A stretch of 64,000 nt of DNA, taken from contig JABDBQ010000007.1 of NCBI GenBank assembly GCA_013288555.1, positions 25,243 through 89,242 of the forward strand. The letters are read 5' to 3'. The first letter of the stretch is position 1. Every line of letters starts with the position of its first letter. The DNA is from Bacteroidota bacterium (GTDB taxonomy: Bacteria > Bacteroidota > Bacteroidia > CAILMK01). Below the pieces are notes generated by a model. It had not been told where the DNA came from, made no database searches, and saw only the letters and a list, made by a program, of their open reading frames with translations. This document shows, piece after piece, positions 27,260-35,135 of this stretch. Made by a program: the position numbers and the translations under genes.

Positions 27260-27841
27260 ATGGAAACGACTTATATAAACCGTAAGGATCATATCAAACA
27301 GGTAGCCCAGCAGTTATTCCGCAAAAACGGGTACACTGCCACGTCTATGCGCAACCTTGCGGGTGAGATCGGTATAGAACCAGCCAGCCTGTACAGCCAT
27401 ATCAAGGCCAAAGAAGATATCTTACAACAGATATGTTTTGGTCTTGCCAATGATTTTTTCTCAGCTGCAAACCCTATATGTGATTCTTTAATGTCACCAG
27501 AAGAAAAATTGAGAAGGGCGATTGTGGCACATATCCAGGTCATAACAAACAATCTGGATGCTTCGGCTGTTTTTTTTCATGACTGGAGGCATTTAGGTAC
27601 GGAATCACTTAAAAAATTCAGAACTTTACGAAGTGAATATGAAGAATTGTTCCGTAGTATTGTGAGAGAGGGAATGGCTGAATGCGTATTCCGTAAAGTG
27701 AATGAAAAGTTTATGGTACTCACCATATTTTCAGCGATGAACTGGACTTATGAATGGTACCAACCGGGTACGAACCTGAACAGTGAAGTAATAGGTAACA
27801 ACGTGGCTGATATGTTGATAAATGGATTAAAAACTATTTGA
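27260..27841 (+). CDS. TetR/AcrR family regulator, probable regulator of the paa genes
   Basis: 193 residues. The N-terminal helix-turn-helix is typical: IKQVAQQLFRKNGYTATSMR then NLAGEIGIEPASLYSHIKAKEDIL (about 10-57). The C-terminal ligand domain contains DWRHLGTESLKKFRTLRSEY and a MNWTYEWY segment, as in fatty-acyl or aryl-CoA-responsive TetR proteins. It is followed on the same strand by paaA after 122 bp, so it may play the PaaR role, releasing DNA on binding phenylacetyl-CoA. A promoter and a palindrome lie directly upstream. The ligand is inferred from the neighbours only. Confidence 0.82.
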   Translation: METTYINRKDHIKQVAQQLFRKNGYTATSMRNLAGEIGIEPASLYSHIKAKEDILQQICFGLANDFFSAANPICDSLMSPEEKLRRAIVAHIQVITNNLDASAVFFHDWRHLGTESLKKFRTLRSEYEELFRSIVREGMAECVFRKVNEKFMVLTIFSAMNWTYEWYQPGTNLNSEVIGNNVADMLINGLKTI

Positions 27842-27959
27842 GAATTTGAAAATTTGAGAATTTGGGAATGAAAGAATCTGATGATGTGATAATTACTTTT
27901 TACCTCTCACTTCTTACTTCTCACTCTTTACTGATGACTGAATAACTGATAAACTGAAA
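27837..27959. repeat. Three successive microrepeats between tetR and paaA
   Basis: TTTGAGAATTTGAAAATTTG units (27837-27870), CTCACTTCTTACTTCTCACT units (about 27893-27931), then ACTGATGACTGAATAACTG units (about 27930-27957). Each block is a degenerate tandem of 7-9 bp words. They abut the start of paaA. Confidence 0.65.
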
Positions 27960-27963
27960 TACT

Positions 27964-28950
27964 ATGTACGGAGGAGGATACACCGGTGAACCGGAAAAAA
28001 ACCAACCGCAGGCGCAGGACGATCCTGTTTTACTCGCTGAATTCGAGGCTAAAATTGACCGCGGCGAAAAAATAGAACCACGAGACTGGATGCCGGCGGA
28101 TTACCGCAAGCAACTGATAAGGATGATTGAACAGCATGCGCATTCTGAAATTATTGGCGCTTTGCCGGAAGGGACTTTTATTACAAGGGCACCCGGTTTC
28201 AAGCGAAAAATGGCTTTAATGGCTAAGGTGCAGGATGAGATCGGTCATGGCCAGATGCTGTATAGCGCTGCTGAAACGTTAGGCAAAACAAGAGAGCAGA
28301 TGTTCAACGATCTGCTCAGCGGGAAATCAAAATACTCCAATGTGTTTAATTATCCAGCTATTACCTGGGCGGATGTTACCGTTATTGGTTTTTTGATTGA
28401 TGCAGCGGCTATCGTGAACCAGGTTATTAATTCCAAAGGTTCTTATGGGCCCTATTGCAGGGCTTTGGAACGTATATGTTATGAGGAAGCATTCCATCTT
28501 AAACAAGGACATGACGCTTTCGTAGCGCTTGCCGCAGGCAGTCCTATGCAAAGGCAAATGGCCCAGGAATCCCTGAACAGGTGGTGGGAACCTATCATGC
28601 ACTTTTTTGGCCCTTCGGATAAAATGTCGGTACACTCTGAAAGATTGATGCGCTGGAAAGTAAAATTGGCTTCAAATGATGATATGCGCCAGCAATTTCT
28701 CAATACTTATGTACCTAAGATATGGGAACTGGGTATGACCCTGCCTGACCCTAACCTCAAGAAAAACGCGGAAACAAAACAATGGGAATTCACCGAACCA
28801 AACTGGGATACTTTCTTTAAAGTCATCAATGGGGACGGCCCATGTAATAAAGAAAGACTTGCTGTTCGCAAATGGGCCGAAGAAAAAGGCCGGTGGGTAA
28901 GACAGGCTCTTATAAATCCAAAAGAAAAATATACATTACCATACGCATAG
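27964..28950 (+). CDS. paaA: 1,2-phenylacetyl-CoA epoxidase subunit A
   Basis: 328 residues, the catalytic diiron subunit of the PaaABCE monooxygenase. The N-terminal [20 protein letters not shown] is characteristic. Diiron ligands are visible as QDEIGHGQ (ExxH) and [12 protein letters not shown] (ExxH), with another Glu in [12 protein letters not shown]. It epoxidises the ring of phenylacetyl-CoA using O2 and electrons from PaaE. paaB begins 3 bp downstream. Length matches the family. It implies aerobic or microaerobic catabolism of phenylacetate or phenylalanine. Confidence 0.96.
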   Translation: MYGGGYTGEPEKNQPQAQDDPVLLAEFEAKIDRGEKIEPRDWMPADYRKQLIRMIEQHAHSEIIGALPEGTFITRAPGFKRKMALMAKVQDEIGHGQMLYSAAETLGKTREQMFNDLLSGKSKYSNVFNYPAITWADVTVIGFLIDAAAIVNQVINSKGSYGPYCRALERICYEEAFHLKQGHDAFVALAAGSPMQRQMAQESLNRWWEPIMHFFGPSDKMSVHSERLMRWKVKLASNDDMRQQFLNTYVPKIWELGMTLPDPNLKKNAETKQWEFTEPNWDTFFKVINGDGPCNKERLAVRKWAEEKGRWVRQALINPKEKYTLPYA

Positions 28951-28953
28951 ACA

Positions 28954-29334
28954 ATGAAAATAATAAGCTTAGACCCTCGTATCAGCCGTATTTCCGAACT
29001 GCCAGGGCAGGATGAAACTGTTATTGTTGATCACCAGGAAGGATGGATCACGTACGAGGTTTTTCATCAGAAAAAGACAGGAACACAACACACGCATGTA
29101 GGTATAGTACATGCTCCAAACGCAGAAATGGCCATCATTTTTGCAAAAGAATCTTTCGCCAGAAGGGGGGCAACCTCCAATATCTGGGTGGTAAAATCTG
29201 AGGATGTAACAGCGCTTGACTACACGGACTCAGATATATTTGATACCACAGCCGAGAAAACATACCGTGACGCATCATTTTATAAAACAAGGGACAAGAT
29301 CGATCAACTAAAAGGAAACGAAGGACATGAGTAA
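28954..29334 (+). CDS. paaB: 1,2-phenylacetyl-CoA epoxidase subunit B
   Basis: 126 residues. The core YEVFHQKKTGTQHTHVGIVH followed by APNAEMAIIFAKESFARRG is PaaB, the small subunit that organises PaaAC heterodimers. It is about 30 residues longer than the enterobacterial protein at both ends; a longer form is normal in Bacteroidota. Its stop codon overlaps the start of paaC by 8 bp, so translation is coupled. Confidence 0.94.
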   Translation: MKIISLDPRISRISELPGQDETVIVDHQEGWITYEVFHQKKTGTQHTHVGIVHAPNAEMAIIFAKESFARRGATSNIWVVKSEDVTALDYTDSDIFDTTAEKTYRDASFYKTRDKIDQLKGNEGHE

Positions 29335-30094
29335 TCCGGAATATTATAATGCTGTAAAAGAGCTGCTTTACAAAATGGCTGATGATGAACTGATTATGGG
29401 GCATCGCAATTCAGAATGGACGGGTATAGGGCCTGTTCTTGAAGAAGATATAGCTTTTGGAAGCATGGCACAGGACAAAGTGGGACATGCTTATAATTTT
29501 TATCAGTTGCTACATGAAATGGGTGAGGCTGATCCTGATATCATTGCATTCCAACGGGAAGAAAAAAAATTTAAGTGCTGCCACTTGGTTGAATTGCCCA
29601 TTGGTGAATATGATTTTAGCCTTGTCAGGCATTTTCTATTTGATCATGCAGAGTATCTTCGTTTTGAAATGTTGAGTAATTCAACTTTTGAACCGCTGGC
29701 CAATCTTGCAAAAAAATATAAAGGAGAAATCAAATATCATGTATTTCATGCAAATACCTGGATTAAACAATTGATGAACGGTAGTGAAGAAAGCAAAGCA
29801 AGGATACAGCCTTCTTTCAATGAACTCTTTGCAACCGCCTACAGCATATTTGAACCGGGGCCTTTTGAAGATACCCTGGCCCGGGAGGGCGTTTTTGCCG
29901 GTGAAACAGTTCTGCAATCGAAATGGGAAGAGACAGTGAGTTCGATTTGCAGTGCAAATGGAATAATTCTCGCACAGGTAAATGACAAGTCACTAGCTTA
30001 TGGTGGAAGAAAAGGATATCATACAGAATACCTTAGTCCTTTACTCAATGAAATGACAGAGGTATTGCGTTCAGAGCCCGGCGCGATCTGGTAA
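29327..30094 (+). CDS. paaC: 1,2-phenylacetyl-CoA epoxidase subunit C
   Basis: 255 residues, the non-catalytic ferritin-like partner of PaaA: DDELIMGHRNSEWTGIGPVL and EDIAFGSMAQDKVGHAYNFY are typical, and the EGVFAGETVLQ region is present. After it the operon ends: the usual paaD (Fe-S delivery) and paaE (reductase) genes are not here, and the next gene is a histidine kinase with its own promoter. The missing subunits must be encoded elsewhere for the complex to work. Confidence 0.94.
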   Translation: MSNPEYYNAVKELLYKMADDELIMGHRNSEWTGIGPVLEEDIAFGSMAQDKVGHAYNFYQLLHEMGEADPDIIAFQREEKKFKCCHLVELPIGEYDFSLVRHFLFDHAEYLRFEMLSNSTFEPLANLAKKYKGEIKYHVFHANTWIKQLMNGSEESKARIQPSFNELFATAYSIFEPGPFEDTLAREGVFAGETVLQSKWEETVSSICSANGIILAQVNDKSLAYGGRKGYHTEYLSPLLNEMTEVLRSEPGAIW

Positions 30095-30144
30095 AATACT
30101 AGATTCGTTTTTAATCAGGATTAACCCTGTTCCTTTGAATGGTA

Positions 30145-30175
30145 TTGTGATTCTGATCAATAATTATTATATTTG
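30145..30175 (+). promoter_or_regulatory. Promoter of the hybrid histidine kinase gene
   Basis: TTG (30145-30147), 20 bp spacer, TATATTTG (30168-30175). The predicted transcript starts near 30182. An in-frame TTG at 30173 lies inside this promoter, so the ATG at 30212 is the real start of the kinase. Confidence 0.72.
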
Positions 30176-30211
30176 TTCTTTAGTTCAAATCCCAAAGAAC
30201 AAAAGAAACCC

Positions 30212-32413
30212 ATGGCTAATAGTGCTTTCGGCGAATCAGAGCGCATAAATGAATTGCTTAATCAGGCATACACGAGCCGGGTTAATAATTTAACCCGCAG
30301 TGTAGAACTTGCTGAAGAAGCACTAAAATTCAGCCGGGATATTGATGATAAATCTTTGATTGGGCGAAGTCTGAATCAGCTTTCCTTGTTTTTTATGATC
30401 CTGGGTGAATATGACCGATCTACCCAGACTTCAAAAGAAGCCATTCGGATTTTTGAGGAATTAAATGATGAGAAGGGGATTGCAGATGCCAAATATAACA
30501 TTGCAGGCATCTATTATAAAACTGACAATTTTCATTTGGGACTCGCGTATCTCATTGATTGCCTTAGTATTTATAAAAAATATAGTGATTACCATAACGA
30601 ATCCAGGGCTGAAAAATCACTCGGAACTATCTATGAATATTTCGGAGATGTAAACAATGCTATTCAGTCTTACCAGAACGCAATTGAGGCAGGTAAAAAG
30701 ACAGGAGATCAAAACCTGGAATCAAATGTCTATAACAATCTGTCAGGCTTGTACCTGAAGCAGAATAAAATTGATGAGGCTTCAGAACTTATTGACAGAT
30801 CCATTGAGATTAAAACAAGGACGGGTGATACGCGTGGACTTGCTTTTGCCATTTATGGTAGGGGTAAGGTTTATGCCGCAAAGAAACTTTATGCTAAAGC
30901 AGAAAGTGATTATAAGGAATCTTTGGCCATTCACGAATCTATGGGTGAGAAACTCGGTCTTGGAATGGCTTTGCGAAAATTAGGTGCTCTTTATATCGAG
31001 ATGAAGAATCTTGATAAAGCCAGGGAAGTTATTCTCCGTGCCATTGAATTCGGCCACATGCATAATATTGTGATCGTCAAATTTAAATGCGATTATCTTC
31101 TATATCAAATCTGTAAGATAGAAAATAATCCGGCAGGAGCGTTGGAATACCTGGAACGGCATTTTAAAGAAAAAGAAGCGGTTATTAATACCCAAACGTT
31201 AAAGGTTATTGAAAATTATGAATTGATAACCCGGATGAAAACGCTTGAAAAAGAGGCGGAAATGCAAAAGGAAAAGGCTGATATCATTGAAAAAAAGAAC
31301 CGGGCCGAAGAATCTGCAAGAGTGCGGCAGGAATTTCTCTCAACTATGAGCCATGAAATAAGAACACCCTTAAATGCTGTTATAACCATAACTTCTTTAT
31401 TGGAAGAAAAAACCGACCCTGAAGAAAAGCAATTGCTTGATTCATTAAAATTTGCTTCTGGAAACCTTCTGAGAATCATTAATGATATTTTGGATTTTAC
31501 AAAACTGGATAGTGGTAAGTCTAAACTGGAAACACACCAAACGCAGTTCAAAGTTCTTATAGAAAATATTTGCCGCACTTATGACAGCCTTGCCAAGGAA
31601 AAGGGGTTAAGGCTGTCCTTAAAAATGGACGTGGATATTGCTGAATCATATTATGTTGACGAAACCAAACTCACGCAGATTCTAGGTAATCTGATTAGTA
31701 ATTCCATAAAATTTACAGATAAGGGGAATATTGATATTGTCGTGGAAAAATCAGGATCTAACCAGAAATCTGATAATCTCGTTTTCAAAGTTACCGATAC
31801 CGGAGAAGGCATATCAGCTAATAACTTGGAAGAAATATTCAATTCTTTTTCACTGACTAAGCCAGTGACGACCCGGAAGCATGGGGGAGCCGGACTCGGG
31901 CTCGCCATAGTGAAAAAATTAATCGAGTTGCATGGCAGTGAAATAAAAGTATCGAGTGAATTAGGTAAAGGATCCACTTTTTCATTCGAATTGCAATTGT
32001 TAAAGGCATTATCTATCGGGAATTCAAATACGGATTTAACAAGTGCACTAAAGGGTAAAATGGCGCTCGTAGCCGAGGACAATGAAATTAATGCTTATGT
32101 AATTCGTAAATTATTAAAAAAATGGGGGATCGTTTCTGAGCACGCTTTGAATGGAAATATGGCGGTAGAAATGGCTAATTCAAAGATATTTGATTTTATT
32201 TTGATGGATATCCACATGCCGGAAATGAACGGTTTCGATGCGGCCCAGATGATCAGGGAAATTGATAATCTAAATAAAAAAACACCGATTTTTGCCTTAA
32301 CAGCAGATATTACAGCCTCATCCCATGAGGAATATGTGCAATATTTTAATGGATTTCTATGGAAACCGCTACAGATTGAAAAACTGTACGATGCTCTGGT
32401 GGGCACAAATTGA
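30212..32413 (+). CDS. Soluble hybrid histidine kinase with N-terminal TPR array
   Basis: 733 residues from ATG 30212, no membrane helix. Order: TPR repeats (about 15-325), a coiled coil (about 330-370, MKTLEKEAEMQKEKAD), HisKA with phospho-acceptor His381 in STMSHEIRTPLNAV, HATPase_c with NLISNSIKFTDKG (N box), DTGEGI (G1) and GGAGLGLAIVKKLIE (G2), then a receiver domain with AEDNEIN acidic pair, phospho-acceptor Asp666 in LMDIHMPEMNG and the Lys in FLWKPLQ. The signal is probably intracellular and sensed through TPR protein contacts. No separate response regulator or HPt gene is adjacent, so it needs an unlinked partner. Its own promoter separates it from paaABC. Confidence 0.92.
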   Translation: MANSAFGESERINELLNQAYTSRVNNLTRSVELAEEALKFSRDIDDKSLIGRSLNQLSLFFMILGEYDRSTQTSKEAIRIFEELNDEKGIADAKYNIAGIYYKTDNFHLGLAYLIDCLSIYKKYSDYHNESRAEKSLGTIYEYFGDVNNAIQSYQNAIEAGKKTGDQNLESNVYNNLSGLYLKQNKIDEASELIDRSIEIKTRTGDTRGLAFAIYGRGKVYAAKKLYAKAESDYKESLAIHESMGEKLGLGMALRKLGALYIEMKNLDKAREVILRAIEFGHMHNIVIVKFKCDYLLYQICKIENNPAGALEYLERHFKEKEAVINTQTLKVIENYELITRMKTLEKEAEMQKEKADIIEKKNRAEESARVRQEFLSTMSHEIRTPLNAVITITSLLEEKTDPEEKQLLDSLKFASGNLLRIINDILDFTKLDSGKSKLETHQTQFKVLIENICRTYDSLAKEKGLRLSLKMDVDIAESYYVDETKLTQILGNLISNSIKFTDKGNIDIVVEKSGSNQKSDNLVFKVTDTGEGISANNLEEIFNSFSLTKPVTTRKHGGAGLGLAIVKKLIELHGSEIKVSSELGKGSTFSFELQLLKALSIGNSNTDLTSALKGKMALVAEDNEINAYVIRKLLKKWGIVSEHALNGNMAVEMANSKIFDFILMDIHMPEMNGFDAAQMIREIDNLNKKTPIFALTADITASSHEEYVQYFNGFLWKPLQIEKLYDALVGTN

Positions 32414-32416
32414 TTT

Positions 32417-32447
32417 TTGAGAGACTGCCCCGCGTTCATTACCTTTG
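32417..32447 (+). promoter_or_regulatory. Promoter of tgt
   Basis: TTG (32417-32419, just after the kinase stop), 20 bp spacer, TACCTTTG (32440-32447). It ends 7 bp before the ATG at 32455, giving a very short leader, and supports that start over an upstream in-frame codon at 32410. Confidence 0.65.
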
Positions 32448-32454
32448 CCCTTTT

Positions 32455-33585
32455 ATGAAATTTCAAATCCAGGCCAGTTGCGCTAATACCTCTGCACGTG
32501 CCGGTACTATAACTACAGATCGGGGGCAAATTCAAACTCCTGCGTTTATGCCGGTTGGTACTGTTGGCACAGTGAAGGCGATTCATTTACGAGAATTAAA
32601 ACAGGACCTCGATGCCCCTATTATCCTGGGGAATACATACCATCTTTATGTCAGACCAGGTCTTGATGTCATCGAAAAAGCCGGTGGGCTCCATAAGTTT
32701 ATCAATTGGGACCGGCCAATGCTCACTGATAGTGGCGGATACCAGGTTTATTCCCTGGCCGGTATCAGGAAAATAAAAGAAGAAGGTGTCCATTTCAGTT
32801 CACATATTGATGGAACAAAACTATTCTTCTCGCCTGAGTATGTGATGGATATACAAAGATCCCTTGGCGCAGATATTATTATGGCTTTTGATGAATGTGT
32901 CTCATATCCAAGTGAATATAAATATGCTGACCTTTCGGTTGAAATGACACATCGCTGGTTGCAAAGATGCATCAACCGTTTGAATGAAACCGAGCCGAAA
33001 TATGGTTTTGGACAAACGATGTTCCCGATTGTCCAGGGTAGCGTTTTTAAAGATTTGAGGGTAAGATCCGCTGAGTTTATTTCTTCGATGAATTGTGAAG
33101 GAAATGCTATCGGCGGATTGTCTGTTGGAGAACCAACTGAGAATATGTATGAGACCACCGAACTGGTCTGTAATATCCTGCCCAAAGAGAAGCCAAGGTA
33201 TCTCATGGGGGTAGGAAAACCTGAAAATATCCTGGAGTGCATAAGCCTTGGCATAGATATGTTTGATTGTGTGATGCCCACCCGGAACGGCCGCAATGGC
33301 ATGATTTTTACAACTGAGGGAATAGTCAATATTAAAAATGCCAAATGGAAAGATGATTTTTCTCCTTTGAATCCTGAACCCCATAGTTTTGTTGACATGG
33401 ATTACTCTAAAGCTTATCTTCGCCACCTGATTATGAGCGGGGAAAGATTGGGTTCGCAGATAGCCTCACTGGCCAATCTTAGCCTCTACCTATGGCTGGT
33501 GAAACAGGCGAGGGAACATATTATTGCAGGAGATTTTCATACCTGGAAACCTATGATGATTGCTAAATTAACAACAAGATTATAA
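32455..33585 (+). CDS. tgt: tRNA-guanine transglycosylase
   Basis: 376 residues. Catalytic residues are in place: Asp92 in LTDSGGYQVYSL and the nucleophile Asp271 in FDCVMPTRNGRNG; the preQ1 pocket GGLSVGEP is present. It exchanges G34 for preQ1 in tRNAs with GUN anticodons on the queuosine pathway. Oddity: the zinc site of typical bacterial Tgt (CxCxxC then His, before YSRAYLRH) is gone. The same place, residues 305-318, reads LNPEPHSFVDMDYS with no cysteine. I believe this Cys-free form is shared by other Bacteroidota, so the enzyme is probably active. The LptF/G gene follows after 18 bp. Confidence 0.93.
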   Translation: MKFQIQASCANTSARAGTITTDRGQIQTPAFMPVGTVGTVKAIHLRELKQDLDAPIILGNTYHLYVRPGLDVIEKAGGLHKFINWDRPMLTDSGGYQVYSLAGIRKIKEEGVHFSSHIDGTKLFFSPEYVMDIQRSLGADIIMAFDECVSYPSEYKYADLSVEMTHRWLQRCINRLNETEPKYGFGQTMFPIVQGSVFKDLRVRSAEFISSMNCEGNAIGGLSVGEPTENMYETTELVCNILPKEKPRYLMGVGKPENILECISLGIDMFDCVMPTRNGRNGMIFTTEGIVNIKNAKWKDDFSPLNPEPHSFVDMDYSKAYLRHLIMSGERLGSQIASLANLSLYLWLVKQAREHIIAGDFHTWKPMMIAKLTTRL

Positions 33586-33603
33586 TCTGGGAAATAAAAG
33601 GAC

Positions 33604-34683
33604 ATGTTTAAAATCCTTGATTTATATATCGCCAAAAAATTTATAGTTACCGTCGTGTATATGATGGTGATAACTACTGTTATTTCTATCATTTTTGATA
33701 TTTCAGAGAAAATGGGCGATTTTCTTAACAAGCATATTCCTATGCATGTTATTGTGTTTGATTACTACATCAATTTTGTTCCGAATATCATTAATCTTTT
33801 AAGCCCGATCATCATATTCCTTTCGGCCCTGTATTTTACATCTAGACTTGCAAATAATACTGAAATATTATCGATATTATCCAGTGGCATAAGCTATTAT
33901 CGTATTTTGAGGCCTTATGTTATGGTGGCCATTCTTCTTGCTCTGATTGATGTTGGTATGAAGAATTATATCATCCCCCGGTCTTATGCAAAACAAGTGA
34001 GTTTTGAAACCGGGTATATCGACACGAAATACAATAATACAGAGCATAATATCCACAGGCAGCTGGATAAAAACAGCTTTTTCTATGCCGAATCAGTAGA
34101 CTACTGGAGCAGTAAAGCCTATCATTTTGCCCTGGAAAGGTTTAATGGCGGGAATCTTGTTTATAAGCTTTGGGGCGATGAGGCAATTTATAATAAGAAA
34201 GAAAACAGCTGGCACGTAATGAGGTATTATTCACGCACCATAAACGGCATGCATGAAAGCCTGGCTTTTGGAGATTCCACAGTGGTGAAGATCCCCATAA
34301 CCATGGAAGATTTCAGCCATAAATTAAAGAGCATGCCAAGCATGACAACACCTGAGCTGAATGCCTTTATTGACAATGAAAAAGAAAGAGGGGAGGAGAA
34401 TGTAAGTTTTTACCTGGTAGAAAAATACAAACGATTCTCTATGCCATTAGACATTATTGTTCTGGTACTTATAGCCGTTTCACTGGCTACTAGAAAAGTA
34501 AGAGGCGGTTTGGGGATGCACCTGCTCCTTGGCATTCTTATCGCTTTATCCCAGGTTATGTTTGTCAGATTTTCAACCACATTTGCCACTAATTCTGATT
34601 TCCCACCCCAAATGGCTGTTTTTCTGCCAACCCTCGTTTATGGATTAATAGCCTTTTTACTTATTAGGACAACTCCGAAGTAG
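33604..34683 (+). CDS. LptF/LptG family (YjgP/YjgQ) LPS export permease
   Basis: A 359-residue inner-membrane protein: helices at about 10-35, 50-75 and 95-118, a periplasmic beta-jellyroll domain (about 125-270), then three C-terminal helices (from PLDIIVLVLIAVSLATRKVR). This is the YjgP/YjgQ layout; with LptB2 it lifts LPS from the inner membrane onto the periplasmic bridge. LptF and LptG cannot be told apart here. It is 18 bp downstream of tgt, a pairing I recall as common in Bacteroidota, and probably shares its promoter. Confidence 0.9.
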   Translation: MFKILDLYIAKKFIVTVVYMMVITTVISIIFDISEKMGDFLNKHIPMHVIVFDYYINFVPNIINLLSPIIIFLSALYFTSRLANNTEILSILSSGISYYRILRPYVMVAILLALIDVGMKNYIIPRSYAKQVSFETGYIDTKYNNTEHNIHRQLDKNSFFYAESVDYWSSKAYHFALERFNGGNLVYKLWGDEAIYNKKENSWHVMRYYSRTINGMHESLAFGDSTVVKIPITMEDFSHKLKSMPSMTTPELNAFIDNEKERGEENVSFYLVEKYKRFSMPLDIIVLVLIAVSLATRKVRGGLGMHLLLGILIALSQVMFVRFSTTFATNSDFPPQMAVFLPTLVYGLIAFLLIRTTPK

Positions 34684-34698
34684 AGATTGGAAAATATT

Positions 34699-35025
34699 CT
34701 AATCCGCCTTTACATAGTCCTGCTCATCTCCATTGTCAGACAGAATTAATGATTCACTGGATATTTTTTGTATTGACATTCTTTTTTCAGCCTTGCCTTT
34801 TTGCTTAAATATGATTGTTTTGCCATGATCATCAAGTTTCCATGATCCTGTATTCAGGGAGTTTCGCTGCGCAAAAATAAATGTGGAATCCGCATTCAAT
34901 TCAAGGGTGGCTTCATCGGTAATCATGCGCCATTTGTGCTGCATGGGTTTATAATGGTCTGTACTGCAGGATTGGAGCGTTGCTGTTGCCATCAATAATG
35001 TGATACCGTAAATAAATTGTTTCAT
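34699..35025 (-). CDS. Small lipoprotein, lipocalin-like
   Basis: 108 residues. A lipoprotein signal with lipobox TLQSC (Cys20) is followed by a short all-beta domain: KWRMITDEATLELNADSTF, NTGSWKLDDHGKTIIFK and SLILSD. This strand pattern (W...L.L..D.TF...G.W.....) is that of the small lipocalin-like lipoproteins common in Bacteroidota. The function is unknown. It has its own full promoter (35057-35087) and is convergent with the LptF/G gene. Confidence 0.75.
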   Translation of the reverse strand: MKQFIYGITLLMATATLQSCSTDHYKPMQHKWRMITDEATLELNADSTFIFAQRNSLNTGSWKLDDHGKTIIFKQKGKAEKRMSIQKISSESLILSDNGDEQDYVKAD

Positions 35026-35056
35026 TATGATGTAATTTAAGGATTGAAACCCGGGT

Positions 35057-35087
35057 CAAAGATATTAAACCTCAAACCTTATAGCAA
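35057..35087 (-). promoter_or_regulatory. Promoter of the small lipoprotein gene
   Basis: On the minus strand TTG (35087-35085), 20 bp spacer, TATCTTTG (35064-35057), 31 bp before the start codon. Confidence 0.72.
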
Positions 35088-35135
35088 GTTTAATGCCGCT
35101 ATATTTTTCTTTTAAGCAAGCAAAAAATGCCTGCT

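Noticed and set aside
30181..30199. GTTCAAATCCC resembling a tRNA T-loop
   Set aside because: The flanking bases do not form a T-stem and no anticodon arm is found upstream. A similar TTCAAAT at about 38745 was rejected for the same reason.
30173..30211. Thirteen extra N-terminal codons of the hybrid kinase from TTG 30173
   Set aside because: The TTG overlaps the -7 element; the ATG at 30212 lies within the predicted transcript.
32596..33426. Minus-strand frames inside tgt (up to 216 codons)
   Set aside because: The plus-strand tgt frame is fully conserved; the opposite frames show no known motif.
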